Source of the DNA: Lachnospiraceae bacterium
Lineage (GTDB): Bacteria > Bacillota > Clostridia > Lachnospirales > Lachnospiraceae
Assembly (NCBI GenBank): GCA_900199595.1
Contig: FZRB01000028.1
Coordinates: 1-38,272, forward strand
Direction: 5' to 3'
Length of the DNA stretch: 38,272 nt
Made by a program: the position numbers and the translations under genes
Shown here: positions 1 to 9,946 of the stretch, one piece after another
Position numbering within the stretch: position 1 is the stretch's first letter
How the letters are laid out: every line of letters begins with the position of its first letter
Notes under the pieces: model-generated
The model's database searches: none
Told to the model about the DNA's origin: nothing
The model's input: only the letters and a program-made list of their open reading frames with translations

Positions 1-527
1 ATAAAAGGCTCCAGGGTATTGGTATCTCCTGTATATATGGTATTTTTGCCATCTACTGTTATGTTATAGCCAAAGCATTTACCATCAAGTTCAGGAACAT
101 GCGTTGTGGGAATAGCAGCTTTCAGCCACGAATATTCTGATATACCCTCCTCGGCAGTCAGAAGTCTGTAGGTTTCTTCACTGCAGCCATCCAGATTCTT
201 AAGCATATAGGCAAGATTTGTCCTTACCTCCTCAGAAGGCGCAATGACTGTAACCCTTATCTTCCAGATGAAACGTGCATAATGAATTGTAAGTGCCAGT
301 CCACCGATGTGATCACTATGGGTATGAGTTATAACGGCAACTATCTCATCTACCTTTTCATCATTACCGAGCCCTGCAAAGACTGCCGGTCCATCTTTTT
401 TCAGTTTATTAAATGTAACCAGCGGGCAGTCCATTATTATAAGCTTCCCGTCCGATCCGAAGCAGGCCCCATTATGATAATCGGAAAAGCCGGCGCCTCT
501 TCCAAAGAATCTAAGCATCTTATTCAT
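1..527 (-). CDS. Metallo-beta-lactamase fold hydrolase, C-terminus cut by window edge
   Basis: About 175 residues are visible, read from the ATG at 525-527 down to the window edge, so the gene is partial. It has the MBL-fold metal motif HTHSDHIGG (HxHxDH) and a second metal-region segment near the edge (TGDTNT, a GD motif). The usual first strand, with a G-AGFSDYHNG segment, is also present. The enzyme class is a Zn or Fe hydrolase of the MBL superfamily; the substrate cannot be told from this. The start overlaps the stop of the upstream cyclase gene (ATGAATAA), with a GGAGG 3-4 bases ahead, so translation is probably coupled to the cyclase. Given that neighbour, a phosphodiesterase-like role is possible, but that is inference only. 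Confidence 0.85.
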   Translation of the reverse strand, partial: MNKMLRFFGRGAGFSDYHNGACFGSDGKLIIMDCPLVTFNKLKKDGPAVFAGLGNDEKVDEIVAVITHTHSDHIGGLALTIHYARFIWKIRVTVIAPSEEVRTNLAYMLKNLDGCSEETYRLLTAEEGISEYSWLKAAIPTTHVPELDGKCFGYNITVDGKNTIYTGDTNTLEPF

Positions 528-2304
528 GCACCTCCGTTACCTCATATACAAATACACCCTTGCTCTTTCCTTTAAGAGGTATCTCTCCTATAGGATTTAC
601 CTCGATTCTGTCCTTAAGTCTTTCATAGAGCACATCACTTATAAGCACCTGACTCTTCTTTGCATTAGCCTCGAGTCTGGCAGCTGTATTTACAGTATCT
701 CCTATAGCTGTAAAGTCCATTCTGAAATCACAGCCTATATTTCCTACAACCGCAGGACCTACATTAACTCCTACACCGAAGCCTACAGTTCTTCCGTACT
801 TCTCCATAAGAGTTTTTTCCAGCGCCTTGCCTCCATTAACTATATCCATGGCAGCACAGACAGATTTGAATTCATAGTCCGGAAGATCGAAGGGTGAGTT
901 AAATACCGCCATGGTACAGTCCCCAACGAACTTATCCAGAGTTCCCTTATTTTTAAATATCGCATTTGTGGTGAGTGTCAGATATTCATTAAGGATTTCA
1001 ACTACCTGTTCAGGCTCGAGAGCCTCTGACATAGTCGTAAAGCCTCTTATATCCACAAACAGGACTGCTATGTCTCTGTTTTCACCACCGACCTTGACAT
1101 TAAACTCTCCTGATTTTGAGATTTCCTCAACTATCTCAGGAGCAACATATTTTTTAAATGCGTTCAGTACCTTCTTCTTTCTTGCCTTCTCAAGAAGATA
1201 TACCATTACGATCGAATAAACATATGAGAGCAGCAGAATAAGAGGGAAATAAATAATGTTGAAGGCAAATCCCCTGTTATTCAGATTTACCAGCACCACA
1301 ACTTCTATAACTATGGCTGCAAGCATCACTATCAGTGACTGCCACAGCTTCAGCTTACGAAACAGCAGATACAGGAGCATTGCTGCTACTGCAGTTATTA
1401 TCGCCAGAAGGTAAGGATTGCCGGTTATAGCAAATCTTCCCTGTATATAAGCCTGAAGTATATTTGCATGAATCTCCACACCATACATCTGTCGGCTTCC
1501 ACCGTTAGGAACCTTAAAATTATCCTGCATTCCCGGAGCGTATGCTCCTACGAGAATTATACTGTCCTTAAAGGCTCTGGTATCTATCTTTCCATCCAGA
1601 ACATCTGACATGGATATGTACTCATAGTCTCCCGGTTTTCCTGAATAGTTAATTAAGGAAAGTCCAAACTCATCCACAGGCACAGACTTCGGTGAAGTCC
1701 CTGTAATCCTGCAGTATTCTTCATACAGAATTCTGGAGAACATTTTTTCATCAGAAGACTGATATTTTTCTACGGGAATTATACGTCTTACCACTCCATC
1801 TGAATCCTCAGCTACATTGCTGAAGCCTGTTTTACAGACAGCTTTCAGGCTGTCATAGGGTTCTTCTGTTCCCTCTACCTCCTGGTAGACGATTAATTCA
1901 TTATTATCCTTAGCAATCTTTTTTCCGTAAATAAGATGATTTACGACTACAACATTTCCGCTCTTTGCAGCTGCCTCGGTAAGTAGTTCATCGCCCTCAT
2001 CTACTCTTCCGGAAAAAATAATATCGAAGCCTACCAGGGCAGGCTTCGCATCATTGTTTTCGTTTAGTTTATTCAGAAGCAGGGCATAATTCTCCCTTGA
2101 CCAGGTCTGGATTGGGCCCAGCTTCTCCATAGTTTTCTCATCAATTCCTATTATTTTGATTTTAGAATCGATACCACGGGGCATCTGATACAGCTTGTCT
2201 CTGGCTATATAATCCAACGAGCTGAGAAGATTAGAGATAGTCAGCAGAAACACCAGAAGCCCTGCCACCAGTGTTTCTGCAATTACCTGAATCTTATTTT
2301 TCAT
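520..2304 (-). CDS. CHASE2 sensor domain adenylate/guanylate cyclase
   Basis: A 594-residue membrane signalling enzyme predicted to make a cyclic nucleotide. Order: one N-terminal membrane segment (about 7-28), an extracytoplasmic CHASE2 domain (about 30-295), three membrane segments (about 299-316, 322-341, 348-371), a short linker and a class III cyclase domain (about 405-590). Catalytic residues look complete: metal aspartates D418 (FVDIRGFT) and D462 (KFVGD), base-selecting K458 and D530 (MDFTAIGD), and transition-state N539 and R543 (DTVNTAAR). The Lys/Asp pair fits ATP, so cAMP is the likely product. It is the third gene of a FecR / repeat-protein / cyclase / MBL operon, with a 29-bp gap upstream and an 8-bp overlap downstream. 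The CHASE2 ligand is unknown. Confidence 0.93.
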   Translation of the reverse strand: MKNKIQVIAETLVAGLLVFLLTISNLLSSLDYIARDKLYQMPRGIDSKIKIIGIDEKTMEKLGPIQTWSRENYALLLNKLNENNDAKPALVGFDIIFSGRVDEGDELLTEAAAKSGNVVVVNHLIYGKKIAKDNNELIVYQEVEGTEEPYDSLKAVCKTGFSNVAEDSDGVVRRIIPVEKYQSSDEKMFSRILYEEYCRITGTSPKSVPVDEFGLSLINYSGKPGDYEYISMSDVLDGKIDTRAFKDSIILVGAYAPGMQDNFKVPNGGSRQMYGVEIHANILQAYIQGRFAITGNPYLLAIITAVAAMLLYLLFRKLKLWQSLIVMLAAIVIEVVVLVNLNNRGFAFNIIYFPLILLLSYVYSIVMVYLLEKARKKKVLNAFKKYVAPEIVEEISKSGEFNVKVGGENRDIAVLFVDIRGFTTMSEALEPEQVVEILNEYLTLTTNAIFKNKGTLDKFVGDCTMAVFNSPFDLPDYEFKSVCAAMDIVNGGKALEKTLMEKYGRTVGFGVGVNVGPAVVGNIGCDFRMDFTAIGDTVNTAARLEANAKKSQVLISDVLYERLKDRIEVNPIGEIPLKGKSKGVFVYEVTEVHE

Positions 2305-2333
2305 AATCTATACCTTACCAATAATTCCCACAT

Positions 2334-4994
2334 TTATTCAGCCGAGGTAAATGTATACTTACCCGGGGTTCTTACATAGAAGCCCATTCCACCAGTATAA
2401 GTAGTTGAATCGCCTCCTACCTTCCACATTCCCGAACCAAGGGTATACAGATTACCGGGATCAAGCATGACCTCACTTCCATCAGGAATAAGCTTTGTCT
2501 TCAGCCATTGAGCCAGTATAGTTACATTAATCTTAAATACATTTCCAGCCTCATCAACAGCTTCGATAGCATAATCCATTCTTCCGCCCAGTGATTCAAG
2601 GGTTATTTCTGCCACATTATCATCAACATCCATCTTAATTGAGTTTACTATTATGGATTTAAGATGTTCATCGGTAATGGTAAAGGTCAGATCTGTTGCA
2701 TAAATAGGTTCAGACAGATTGACTGTATTACCATCCTGATCCACAACCGAATCACCAAGTCTCGGAGTTCTGTAATCTATCTTAGGTTTTTCATTTACAC
2801 TTATTGGAACAGATACCGATCCATCGGCTATATTCTTAAGATATACCGGTCCCATTCCCTCTGTGTAATCTATTTTTTCATCAAAGGTTCCACCGGGCTC
2901 ATCTGATATCAAATAGCCCGTTTTAGCATACAGGCTTACTGCAGATACGTAATAATCATTATCGCCCTTCGTACCCTTAAGTTCATAAGGATCCTGTGGA
3001 GCCGGAGCCAGGGTTATGGAAAACTCTGCTTCCTTTACTGCCTTTTTATATTTTTTAGTAGCCGGAACAACAGCCTGAACTATGTAATTGCCTACATCCG
3101 TCGGTTTATTTTCAGAGAAGGCACCGTTTCTGCTGTCCTTATTCCTATACTTGAATTTTACTCTTCTTTTACCATCCGAGTTAGTCTCTATCTTAGGTTC
3201 GTAATATACACCATAATACTGATTCTCTATAGAAATACTAAGCGTTGTATCCTTACGGTCATCATCCTTTCTCGGCTTTTTAGTCGGTTTAGGAGTGCTC
3301 GTCGGTTTAGCAGTAGGTTTCTTAGTAGGTACTGCTGTTGGTTCCTCTGTCGGCTGTCCAGTCGGTTCATTAGTCTGTGTAGGCTCCGCTGTCGGTTTAT
3401 CCGTCGGAACCGGTGTTTCTGTCGGAGTTTCAGTTGGTTTATTCGTCGGAGTCTCTGTCGGACTTACCGTAGGTGTAGCTGTAGGCATTCCACTCGGTGT
3501 TACCGTTGGGGTAACAGACGGTGTTGGAGATGCAGTTTCCGTAGGAGTCGCGGTCGGTGTCTCCGTTGGTGTTGCTGTCGGTGTCTCCGTCGGTGTTGGC
3601 GTTGGCGTCTCCGTTGGCGTCGCTGTTGGCGTTGCTGTCGGTGTAGCCGTTGGCGTCGCTGTCGGTGTAGCCGTTGGCGTCGCTGTCGGTGTAGCCGTTG
3701 GCGTTGCTGTCGGTGTAGCCGTTGGCGTCGCCGTCGGCGTTGGTGTCTTCGTAGGCGTCGCCGTCGGCGTTGGTGTCTTCGTAGGCGTCGCCGTCGGCGT
3801 TGGTGTCTTCGTAGGCGTCGCTGTCGGTGTTGGCGTCTTCGTAGGTGTTGCCGTTGGTGTTGGTGTCTTTGTCGGTGTTGCCGTTGGCGTTGGTGTCTTT
3901 GTCGGCGTTGGTGTCTTTGTCGGTGTCGCCGTTGGCGTTGGTGTCTTCGTTGGCGTTGATGTCGGCGTTGGTGTCTTTGTCGGTGTCACCGTAGCCGTTG
4001 GAGTTGACGTAGGTGTTGCCGTAGCTGTCGGCGTTGAAGTTGGTGTCGCTGTTGGTGTTGCCGTTGGCTTACCATAATCATCAGGATGCATCAACGTAAA
4101 TTCCAATGAAGTACTGTTTCCGGAAAAATCCTCCGCATATAGAACCAGTGTCAACGGACTTCCCTTAACTGCACTCATAAAGACATTTTTTATTCCACCA
4201 TCAAAATCCTCTTCAGTATATGTATTTCCACCAAACGAAACCTTAGCCAGGTTTGGATCGGCCACTTCTATTTCAATATCATTTCCAACTACAACCTCGC
4301 CGTTACTTACCGGCATCGGTGAGCTGCCTACATAAGGGGTTCCTAATTCAGGAGCATTAGCATCAAATGTTATATCCGGCAGCTTCGATAATGGAGAATA
4401 CATATAGTCTGTTATTGCATCATCATTATCTCTTCTTAAGGTATAACTAAGTGATGAACCGGATTTAGCTATGTCCTCTCCAACATCAAAGGAACTTACA
4501 TAGTCATCAAATCCTCCATAGTTAAATAATATCTTGTATCCGGATGGTGCGGAAACTGTAACCTTTTCCTTTGCATATTGTCCATTAACAATTCCTGATA
4601 AGCTGGCGCTTACTCCGGCATCCAGATAAGCAACATGATATTCTATTTTTGAAGAAGAATACTCATTATAGTGACTGGTTGGTTCAGCAATCACTTTAAA
4701 TGAATACCAGCCGGTAACCTTAGGCTTGGCAGAAAGCGCTGTTGAGCCACTATAATAATCAATACTGATAGAACCATCATAATCAGACGGAACATGAACG
4801 AACTTGGTAAGATCATAATCCGTTCCTGCCAAAACCTCTATATTACTGTCTATCGTAACCTCAAGATCCATCATGTCTGATGTAGAAGCAGCCTCTGTAT
4901 ATGGCATGGAGTACGTGGTAGTAAGGACTAATACGGCTGAAAGTATCAGACACAGTATTCTTTTTTTCTTTGTATCAAAAAATATACTCTTCAT
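2334..4994 (-). CDS. Secreted Thr/Pro-repeat protein with Ig-like flanking regions
   Basis: An 886-residue exported protein of unknown function. A signal peptide is clear (KKKR, then a hydrophobic stretch, with likely cleavage after about residue 36, near YTEAAS). Residues about 40-300 look like beta-rich, Ig-like extracellular domains. Residues about 306-570 are an extended Thr/Pro tract built from [10 protein letters not shown]-like units, and residues about 580-886 are a second beta-rich region. No sortase LPXTG motif or C-terminal membrane anchor is seen. The Thr/Pro tract is typical of a stiff, possibly glycosylated, linker or stalk. The gene lies 12 bp after the FecR gene and 29 bp before the CHASE2 cyclase, so it may be an extracellular partner of that sensor; this is inference. 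Confidence 0.85.
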   Translation of the reverse strand: MKSIFFDTKKKRILCLILSAVLVLTTTYSMPYTEAASTSDMMDLEVTIDSNIEVLAGTDYDLTKFVHVPSDYDGSISIDYYSGSTALSAKPKVTGWYSFKVIAEPTSHYNEYSSSKIEYHVAYLDAGVSASLSGIVNGQYAKEKVTVSAPSGYKILFNYGGFDDYVSSFDVGEDIAKSGSSLSYTLRRDNDDAITDYMYSPLSKLPDITFDANAPELGTPYVGSSPMPVSNGEVVVGNDIEIEVADPNLAKVSFGGNTYTEEDFDGGIKNVFMSAVKGSPLTLVLYAEDFSGNSTSLEFTLMHPDDYGKPTATPTATPTSTPTATATPTSTPTATVTPTKTPTPTSTPTKTPTPTATPTKTPTPTKTPTPTATPTKTPTPTATPTKTPTPTATPTKTPTPTATPTKTPTPTATPTKTPTPTATPTATPTATPTATPTATPTATPTATPTATPTATPTATPTETPTPTPTETPTATPTETPTATPTETASPTPSVTPTVTPSGMPTATPTVSPTETPTNKPTETPTETPVPTDKPTAEPTQTNEPTGQPTEEPTAVPTKKPTAKPTSTPKPTKKPRKDDDRKDTTLSISIENQYYGVYYEPKIETNSDGKRRVKFKYRNKDSRNGAFSENKPTDVGNYIVQAVVPATKKYKKAVKEAEFSITLAPAPQDPYELKGTKGDNDYYVSAVSLYAKTGYLISDEPGGTFDEKIDYTEGMGPVYLKNIADGSVSVPISVNEKPKIDYRTPRLGDSVVDQDGNTVNLSEPIYATDLTFTITDEHLKSIIVNSIKMDVDDNVAEITLESLGGRMDYAIEAVDEAGNVFKINVTILAQWLKTKLIPDGSEVMLDPGNLYTLGSGMWKVGGDSTTYTGGMGFYVRTPGKYTFTSAE
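3260..4077 (-). repeat. Coding tandem repeat (Thr/Pro tract)
   Basis: Degenerate 6-, 12-, 18- and 30-bp units repeat in frame inside the secreted protein gene. The clearest block is at 3720-3960, where a 30-bp unit encoding [10 protein letters not shown] recurs. Synonymous third-base differences separate the units, so the tract is partly aged rather than a single recent expansion. The repeat keeps a long frame open on the opposite strand, but that frame is a by-product. Confidence 0.92.
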
Positions 4995-5006
4995 CGTTTA
5001 TCCTCC

Positions 5007-5936
5007 TTACTCCCATTTTATAGTTATATCTTCCTCAACCGGATCTGAAAAATCCCACTGCCAGCTTCCTTCCTGAGCCGGAACAAGTGAAGGTTCCGAA
5101 GCGGTTGATCCTGCTTCAACGGTCTGTGTACCGAATACGGAATCTCCATACATAAAGGTTACTGTTACGATCTTTCCTGTTTCACCGGAAGGATTATCCG
5201 TATTTCCTGAGAATCCTTCTCCATTCTTATCGTAGGCAACATCTCTGCCATCATCTATGGCTTCGTCAAGTATTTCGCCAACTGATTCCGGAACCTTTGC
5301 ATATTCGATAGGCTTTGGAGCAGTTAAATAAGCCGTTGTCGTTTCATTCTCGTAAATGATAACCTCATTACCTTTTTCAATTATTACTTCTTCATCAGAA
5401 ATCGTGCCATCTGCATATACAAGACGGGAAGCCACTTTTCCTTCAAATACAGAAATCTTGGTGTATTTTACTCCATCTTCTTCATAAACCGATACACGGA
5501 AGATAGTACCACGAACCGACATGGTCGAATTCGGAGTATTAACCTCGTAGGTCGAGTTATTTGAAAGCTTATTCTTTATATCGTTTGTTATTGTACCCTT
5601 CTTTAACTCTATAGTTGTCTTACTGTTGGTACTGCTTCCTGCCGCATTTAATACAAGCTCTGTATCCTCCTCCAGGCTGATGAACTTATCTTCATCAGCC
5701 TGAAGCATCATAACACCTTTAACTAATGCTACAGTATCACCTGATTCAAGAACCATGTTATTGTAAGGGTCTATGGCGCCTATGTCCTTTCGGGTAACAC
5801 TGGCCTGACCTTCAACCTCAAAAACCTTGAGAATTCTGTAAGCATCTTTTTTAAGTACAACAAATATAACAATAACCGAAATAATAGCCGCAAGTACTAT
5901 AGCCGATACAATTATTATAATCTTTTTTTTGTTCAT
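5007..5936 (-). CDS. FecR-domain membrane-anchored protein
   Basis: A 309-residue protein with a single N-terminal membrane segment (about 5-27), the rest predicted outside the cell. Residues about 45-165 match the FecR domain, including the typical YEVNTPNSTMSVRGTIFRV segment. The C-terminal 55 residues (VTFMYGDSVFGTQTVEAGS...) resemble an InlB-type B-repeat / Listeria-Bacteroides repeat. A Shine-Dalgarno-like AAGGCGGC precedes the ATG. It appears to be the first gene of the operon ending in the CHASE2 cyclase. Classical FecR relays a signal to an ECF sigma factor, but here the partner by position is the CHASE2 cyclase. No TonB receptor is expected in this Gram-positive setting. Confidence 0.88.
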   Translation of the reverse strand: MNKKKIIIIVSAIVLAAIISVIVIFVVLKKDAYRILKVFEVEGQASVTRKDIGAIDPYNNMVLESGDTVALVKGVMMLQADEDKFISLEEDTELVLNAAGSSTNSKTTIELKKGTITNDIKNKLSNNSTYEVNTPNSTMSVRGTIFRVSVYEEDGVKYTKISVFEGKVASRLVYADGTISDEEVIIEKGNEVIIYENETTTAYLTAPKPIEYAKVPESVGEILDEAIDDGRDVAYDKNGEGFSGNTDNPSGETGKIVTVTFMYGDSVFGTQTVEAGSTASEPSLVPAQEGSWQWDFSDPVEEDITIKWE

Positions 5937-6021
5937 ACTGCCGCCTTTGAAAACCTAAAAAATCAGACAAATATCCACTTTCAATTTTACATCAATACAC
6001 GGCTAAAGTAAACAAAAATGA

Positions 6022-8622
6022 TTATTCCACACGTAGTCTTTCCACTACACTTTTTTTACTGAGTTTGTTATATGCAATTACCGGAATTATAAGTATAAGT
6101 ATGCATAGAATTGGCAGGCATACAACAAGAGGCATAAGTGTAAAATGCCATTTAAACATTGCGATGCCGTTTACAAAGGCTTTTATCAATGTACAGTTGA
6201 GTAATGTACCAAGTATAGCTGAAACTACTGCTGTCCATATAAAGTAAGTAAAGCCATCTTTTATGAGACTTATCTTCTGCTGTTTTCCTGTCATACCAAC
6301 AGCTTCAAGCATAGCAAGCTCTCTGCTTCTTACAAGTATTGATGTGATGATGGTATTTGCGAAGTTCAGAAGTCCGATAAGTCCAAGTATCGCACTTACA
6401 ACCGAACCAACCAGAGCAATCATATCGCCAAATGACTTATATTCAGCAACGATACTGTCTTTTGATTTATAGCTAAGACTTGAATCAACCTTAGTTGTAT
6501 AGTTTTCCAGCCACTCTTCAAAGCTTTTTTCTTTAGAATCCTCAACATCGATAATGGTTCTCATTGGACACCAGTCACCATTCTGACTAAGGAACTCATC
6601 TTCAGGAAGAATAATATCACAGTTGAATTCTGAGTACATCTGAAGGCCTAAGGAATAAGGTATTTCTACTACCGCATAGACCTCATACTCCTTCATTGGC
6701 GCATTTTCATAGGTCTCCTTCGGATATATATTTCCAATCATATCTTTTGCTTCAATGGTTTCAGCATACTTAGGATTGTGATTTCTGATACTAACTTTTT
6801 CACCAGGGTTGAAGAAGTTGAGATACTCCTGGTTATCATGATTATAATTGAACCTTATGGCCAGTACATAATTACCGGAATTAAACTTATCCCAGTCTAT
6901 TTCTGTCGAACCGTCAATAGATTCAAGTACTTTTAATCTCTTTACGGCAAGTTCACTCATTCCGTAAGTGTTTCCATCAATTGACTTATCCTCATCATAA
7001 CTTGCAAGGTAGTCGTTAAGATTAAAGTCACTAAATTGTGAATAGTCTGCTTCAAGTTTTCTCTTTACCAGATCTTTACTGAGGAAGTTCTCCTTCAGCT
7101 TTGCCCAGGATTCATCATCAAATTCTTGGTCACCACAATGGATGTAAACATTTCCAACTTCCTCCACGCCATCCTGAGCTTTTAGCTCACTAAGGAATTC
7201 CTTACTTACTCCCTGTGTCTCCTTGTCGTAAACTCCAGGATTATCAAGAGCCGCATCCTGCACGCTGTAATCAGCGATTACCAGATTGCCAACATAATCA
7301 TCCATGCTGAAACCGGTGATAAATGCATACGCGCCAATCAGCACTATAATTGAAAGACTAAGTGACAGAACAACAATTGCCATCTTCTTCTTAGGCTTTC
7401 CATCCTTTCCTCTGGCCTCCGTAAACCTAAGTGCTTCGATAGGCGAAACTTTGGAAGCCTTCCTGCAAGGCTTTCCGGCACTTATTAAAACTGTCAAGTA
7501 TGAGAAGAGAGCCGCTCCCAGAATTATCCAGATATTCATGTGAAGCTGTCCCTTATCGATAGAAACAGTAGATAACTCATTTGAAATAGTCGGTAAGAGC
7601 AAGGCACCTACACCAATACCCATTGCAAGACCGATAGGTATACCGATAGCTGATATGAAACTTGCGCGTCTCATAACCATTTTGCGAAGCTGCTTACCTG
7701 TGGTACCGATGGTTTTCAGAAGTCCATACTCCTGCATATCGGAAATGATATTGAGATAGAAAATATTATATATAATAAGATAACCTGCTGCGAAGAAGGT
7801 AAGAATCAATATACTGCAAATTACTACCATACTGGGATCGATGCTGCTGCCGGCATATGCCCAGTTAACTCCGTACTCTACATCATCTCTGAGTCCGGTT
7901 CTTTCTATTAGAGCAATTGTTTTCTTTTCTATATTAAAGGGATTACTGAAGTTAAAATCTGCAGAAATCCAGCCAGCGTAATCATTATGTTCATATTCAG
8001 ATATAGGCTTTTGCTTTGTAGGTGCGTACTTTTCCTGAAAGGCTTTTGATACAAGTCCCTGCTGCGCCATAGAAATCGGATCTCCTCTGTAATATCCGGA
8101 GAGAACAAAATCATATGTATTCGTTTCTCCAGCTATAGACATATCTATGGAAAATTTTGAACCGATTTCTTCCGGAACACCAAGTGCCTTTAATGTAAGA
8201 TCACTCAGAACGATTTCATTTTCTGCCTCCGGCATCTTTCCTACTTCCGGGTAACAGAAGCAGCCTTTAGCATTCTCCGGCTGAAAGTAATTAAACTCAG
8301 TATAGGTCTTCGCAAGTCTCTCGTCATCACCTGCACCAACTATAATTCGATAGCTTAAATCCTTAATCTCCTGATCATCCTTGAACTGGTCATATTCTGA
8401 CTGACAAAGATATTTGAATCCCGAATGTGAAGTTCCGCCCACCTGTCTCATGGTTGAAAGCTGAACCTCCTTCATCATGCTTCCACCAACTGTGAAGAGT
8501 GATGAAAATAGAAGTGTTGTAAGTATTACGGATGCAATAAGCACCAGATATTTCTTTATATTTACCTTTATGCCACTGAGGGCAAGATTGTTGATTGCCT
8601 TTTTGTTGTTAACTCTGTTCAT
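6022..8622 (-). CDS. FtsX-like ABC transporter permease
   Basis: About 866 residues. The topology is that of large MacB/FtsX-family permeases: an N-terminal membrane helix, a big extracytoplasmic domain, three helices with the FtsX signature (about 265-390: YGLLKTIGTTGKQLRKM), a further helix, a second large extracytoplasmic domain and a second FtsX unit at the C-terminus (RELAMLEAVGMTGKQ). An upstream ATG at 8664 lies inside the ATPase gene. I prefer the ATG at 8622, with AAGGAT ahead of it, because MNRVNNKKAINNLALSGIK is the usual N-terminus of this family. Together with the ATPase it forms a probable exporter or mechanotransmission complex for peptides, lipids or antibiotics; the substrate is unknown. 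Confidence 0.9.
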   Translation of the reverse strand: MNRVNNKKAINNLALSGIKVNIKKYLVLIASVILTTLLFSSLFTVGGSMMKEVQLSTMRQVGGTSHSGFKYLCQSEYDQFKDDQEIKDLSYRIIVGAGDDERLAKTYTEFNYFQPENAKGCFCYPEVGKMPEAENEIVLSDLTLKALGVPEEIGSKFSIDMSIAGETNTYDFVLSGYYRGDPISMAQQGLVSKAFQEKYAPTKQKPISEYEHNDYAGWISADFNFSNPFNIEKKTIALIERTGLRDDVEYGVNWAYAGSSIDPSMVVICSILILTFFAAGYLIIYNIFYLNIISDMQEYGLLKTIGTTGKQLRKMVMRRASFISAIGIPIGLAMGIGVGALLLPTISNELSTVSIDKGQLHMNIWIILGAALFSYLTVLISAGKPCRKASKVSPIEALRFTEARGKDGKPKKKMAIVVLSLSLSIIVLIGAYAFITGFSMDDYVGNLVIADYSVQDAALDNPGVYDKETQGVSKEFLSELKAQDGVEEVGNVYIHCGDQEFDDESWAKLKENFLSKDLVKRKLEADYSQFSDFNLNDYLASYDEDKSIDGNTYGMSELAVKRLKVLESIDGSTEIDWDKFNSGNYVLAIRFNYNHDNQEYLNFFNPGEKVSIRNHNPKYAETIEAKDMIGNIYPKETYENAPMKEYEVYAVVEIPYSLGLQMYSEFNCDIILPEDEFLSQNGDWCPMRTIIDVEDSKEKSFEEWLENYTTKVDSSLSYKSKDSIVAEYKSFGDMIALVGSVVSAILGLIGLLNFANTIITSILVRSRELAMLEAVGMTGKQQKISLIKDGFTYFIWTAVVSAILGTLLNCTLIKAFVNGIAMFKWHFTLMPLVVCLPILCILILIIPVIAYNKLSKKSVVERLRVE

Positions 8623-8647
8623 TGTCTTATCCTTTTGTTTATATTTA

Positions 8648-9310
8648 TTAAACGATGTGTCCATCTTCGATTCTTATTGTCCTGTCTGCCATCTGAGCAA
8701 TCTCATCGTTATGAGTGATCATCACTATGGTCTGATTGAACTTCTTTCCTGTGGTTTTAAGAAGTCCCAGCACATCCTGACTGGTCTTGCTGTCCAGGTT
8801 TCCTGTTGGTTCATCCGCCAGGATTATTGCAGGCTTAGAAGCAAGCGCTCTTGCGATTGCAACTCTCTGCTGCTGTCCTCCTGAAAGCTTGGAAGGGAGT
8901 ACCTTAAGCTTCGACTGAAGTCCAAGAGTTTCGATGACCTGTTTCACAAAATCCTTATCAACCTGTTTACCATCAAGCTGTATCGGTAAGATTATGTTGT
9001 CATACACACTTATTGAAGGAACCAGATTGAAGCTCTGGAATATAAATCCTATCTTCCTTCGTCTGAAGATGCAGAGCTCATCTCCCTTCAGCTTCGATAT
9101 ATCTTTATCATCGATGACAACCGTTCCGGAAGTTGGTGTATCAAGACCTCCCAGCATATGAAGCAGGGTTGATTTTCCGCTTCCACTTGTTCCGATGATG
9201 CTGACGAACTCACCTCGCTCAACACTGAGTGATACTCCATCCAGGGCTTTCACAAGCGTGTCATCCTGTCCATAATGTTTTGTTAAATCTTTAGCAACTA
9301 GAATACTCAT
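8648..9310 (-). CDS. ABC transporter ATP-binding protein (LolD/MacB type)
   Basis: A 220-residue ATPase with Walker A (GTSGSGKST, about 36-44), Q-loop (FQSFNLVP), signature LSGGQQQR, Walker B ([13 protein letters not shown]) and H-loop (ITHND). The length and the sequence next to the signature are typical of the MacB/LolD/BceA group that pairs with FtsX-like permeases. The permease gene follows directly, with its start region next to this stop codon, indicating one transcription unit. An inverted repeat at 9396-9417, about 85 bp upstream, may be its operator. Confidence 0.95.
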   Translation of the reverse strand: MSILVAKDLTKHYGQDDTLVKALDGVSLSVERGEFVSIIGTSGSGKSTLLHMLGGLDTPTSGTVVIDDKDISKLKGDELCIFRRRKIGFIFQSFNLVPSISVYDNIILPIQLDGKQVDKDFVKQVIETLGLQSKLKVLPSKLSGGQQQRVAIARALASKPAIILADEPTGNLDSKTSQDVLGLLKTTGKKFNQTIVMITHNDEIAQMADRTIRIEDGHIV

Positions 9311-9395
9311 TTTCTTTCCTCCATCTATTTGAACATTGGTTTATTTTTAACTCTGAATTAAGATTAACACAGGACTCTTACCAGAATATTTCTGA

Positions 9396-9417
9396 AATCT
9401 TTCACTTTTGAAAGATT
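9396..9417. promoter_or_regulatory. Perfect 9-bp inverted repeat upstream of the ABC operon
   Basis: AATCTTTCA and TGAAAGATT are separated by 4 bases, about 85 bp upstream of the ATPase start. No T-run follows on the minus strand, so it does not look like a terminator. A dimeric regulator site is possible. Confidence 0.4.
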
Positions 9418-9451
9418 CTAATTATGTTGTGTGTAAAAAAACACTTACACA

Positions 9452-9497
9452 TAAAAAGAGCAGCGGGGACAGCCCTGCTATATCAAGGTCTGTCCCC
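9452..9497 (-). terminator. Rho-independent terminator after the DUF3021/LytTR operon
   Basis: Read on the minus strand, GC-rich arms (GGGGACAG/CTGTCCCC at 9490-9497 and 9465-9472, or the alternative AGCAGGG hairpin next to the T-run) are followed by CTTTTTAT. It lies 30-75 bp after the stop of the last gene. Confidence 0.75.
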
Positions 9498-9526
9498 ACT
9501 TACACATTTATTCCTGAACTTTTATT

Positions 9527-9946
9527 TTATTCCTGATTTAGTTGATCAATGATTGCATTTGCCTTTCTGATTTGTCTGAAGAAGATCAGGTAGTACACAA
9601 GTGCACATATGACAAATGGAATGGTTACGGATATGAACATGTCACGATATGCTGTGGGCGCCAGTGTAGCGTAATGTCCTATCACCCAGACGATTCCCAG
9701 AATCAGTCCTTCTGTTATCAGATACTGTCCGATGAATACAGGGATAAATGGAAATCTCTGCAAATAGTAATGTATTGCCAGTATCGTCGTTATCAGCAGC
9801 GCTATACCAAAACATAAGAATATATTTTCTGTATAATGAGGATCCGTGAGGCCATTTGCTTTTTCCCATATTAATTTAACAAGGACATTTAGTGTGAAGC
9901 AGATGCATACGATAGATATAAAGTTTTTTCGGTTTATTAGCTTCAC
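9527..9946 (-). CDS. DUF3021-like membrane protein (distal copy)
   Basis: 139 residues with four predicted membrane segments (about 9-27, 43-62, 68-92, 104-126). The motif TAYRDMFISVTIPF is shared with the protein at 10401-10808 (TAYRDVFINYTAGF), so the two are paralogues. The start codon is GTG, overlapping the stop of the LytTR gene (GTGA), which indicates translational coupling. DUF3021 proteins usually sit beside a LytTR regulator and are thought to restrain it at the membrane, by analogy with HdrM/BrsM of streptococcal LytTR regulatory systems. Confidence 0.8.
   Translation of the reverse strand: MKLINRKNFISIVCICFTLNVLVKLIWEKANGLTDPHYTENIFLCFGIALLITTILAIHYYLQRFPFIPVFIGQYLITEGLILGIVWVIGHYATLAPTAYRDMFISVTIPFVICALVYYLIFFRQIRKANAIIDQLNQE

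Noticed and set aside
3295-4077. Plus-strand 260-residue frame rich in Val/Gly (VGVAVG repeats)
   Set aside because: It is the complement of the Thr/Pro repeat in the real minus-strand gene. It has no ribosome site and its composition is fully explained by the repeat.
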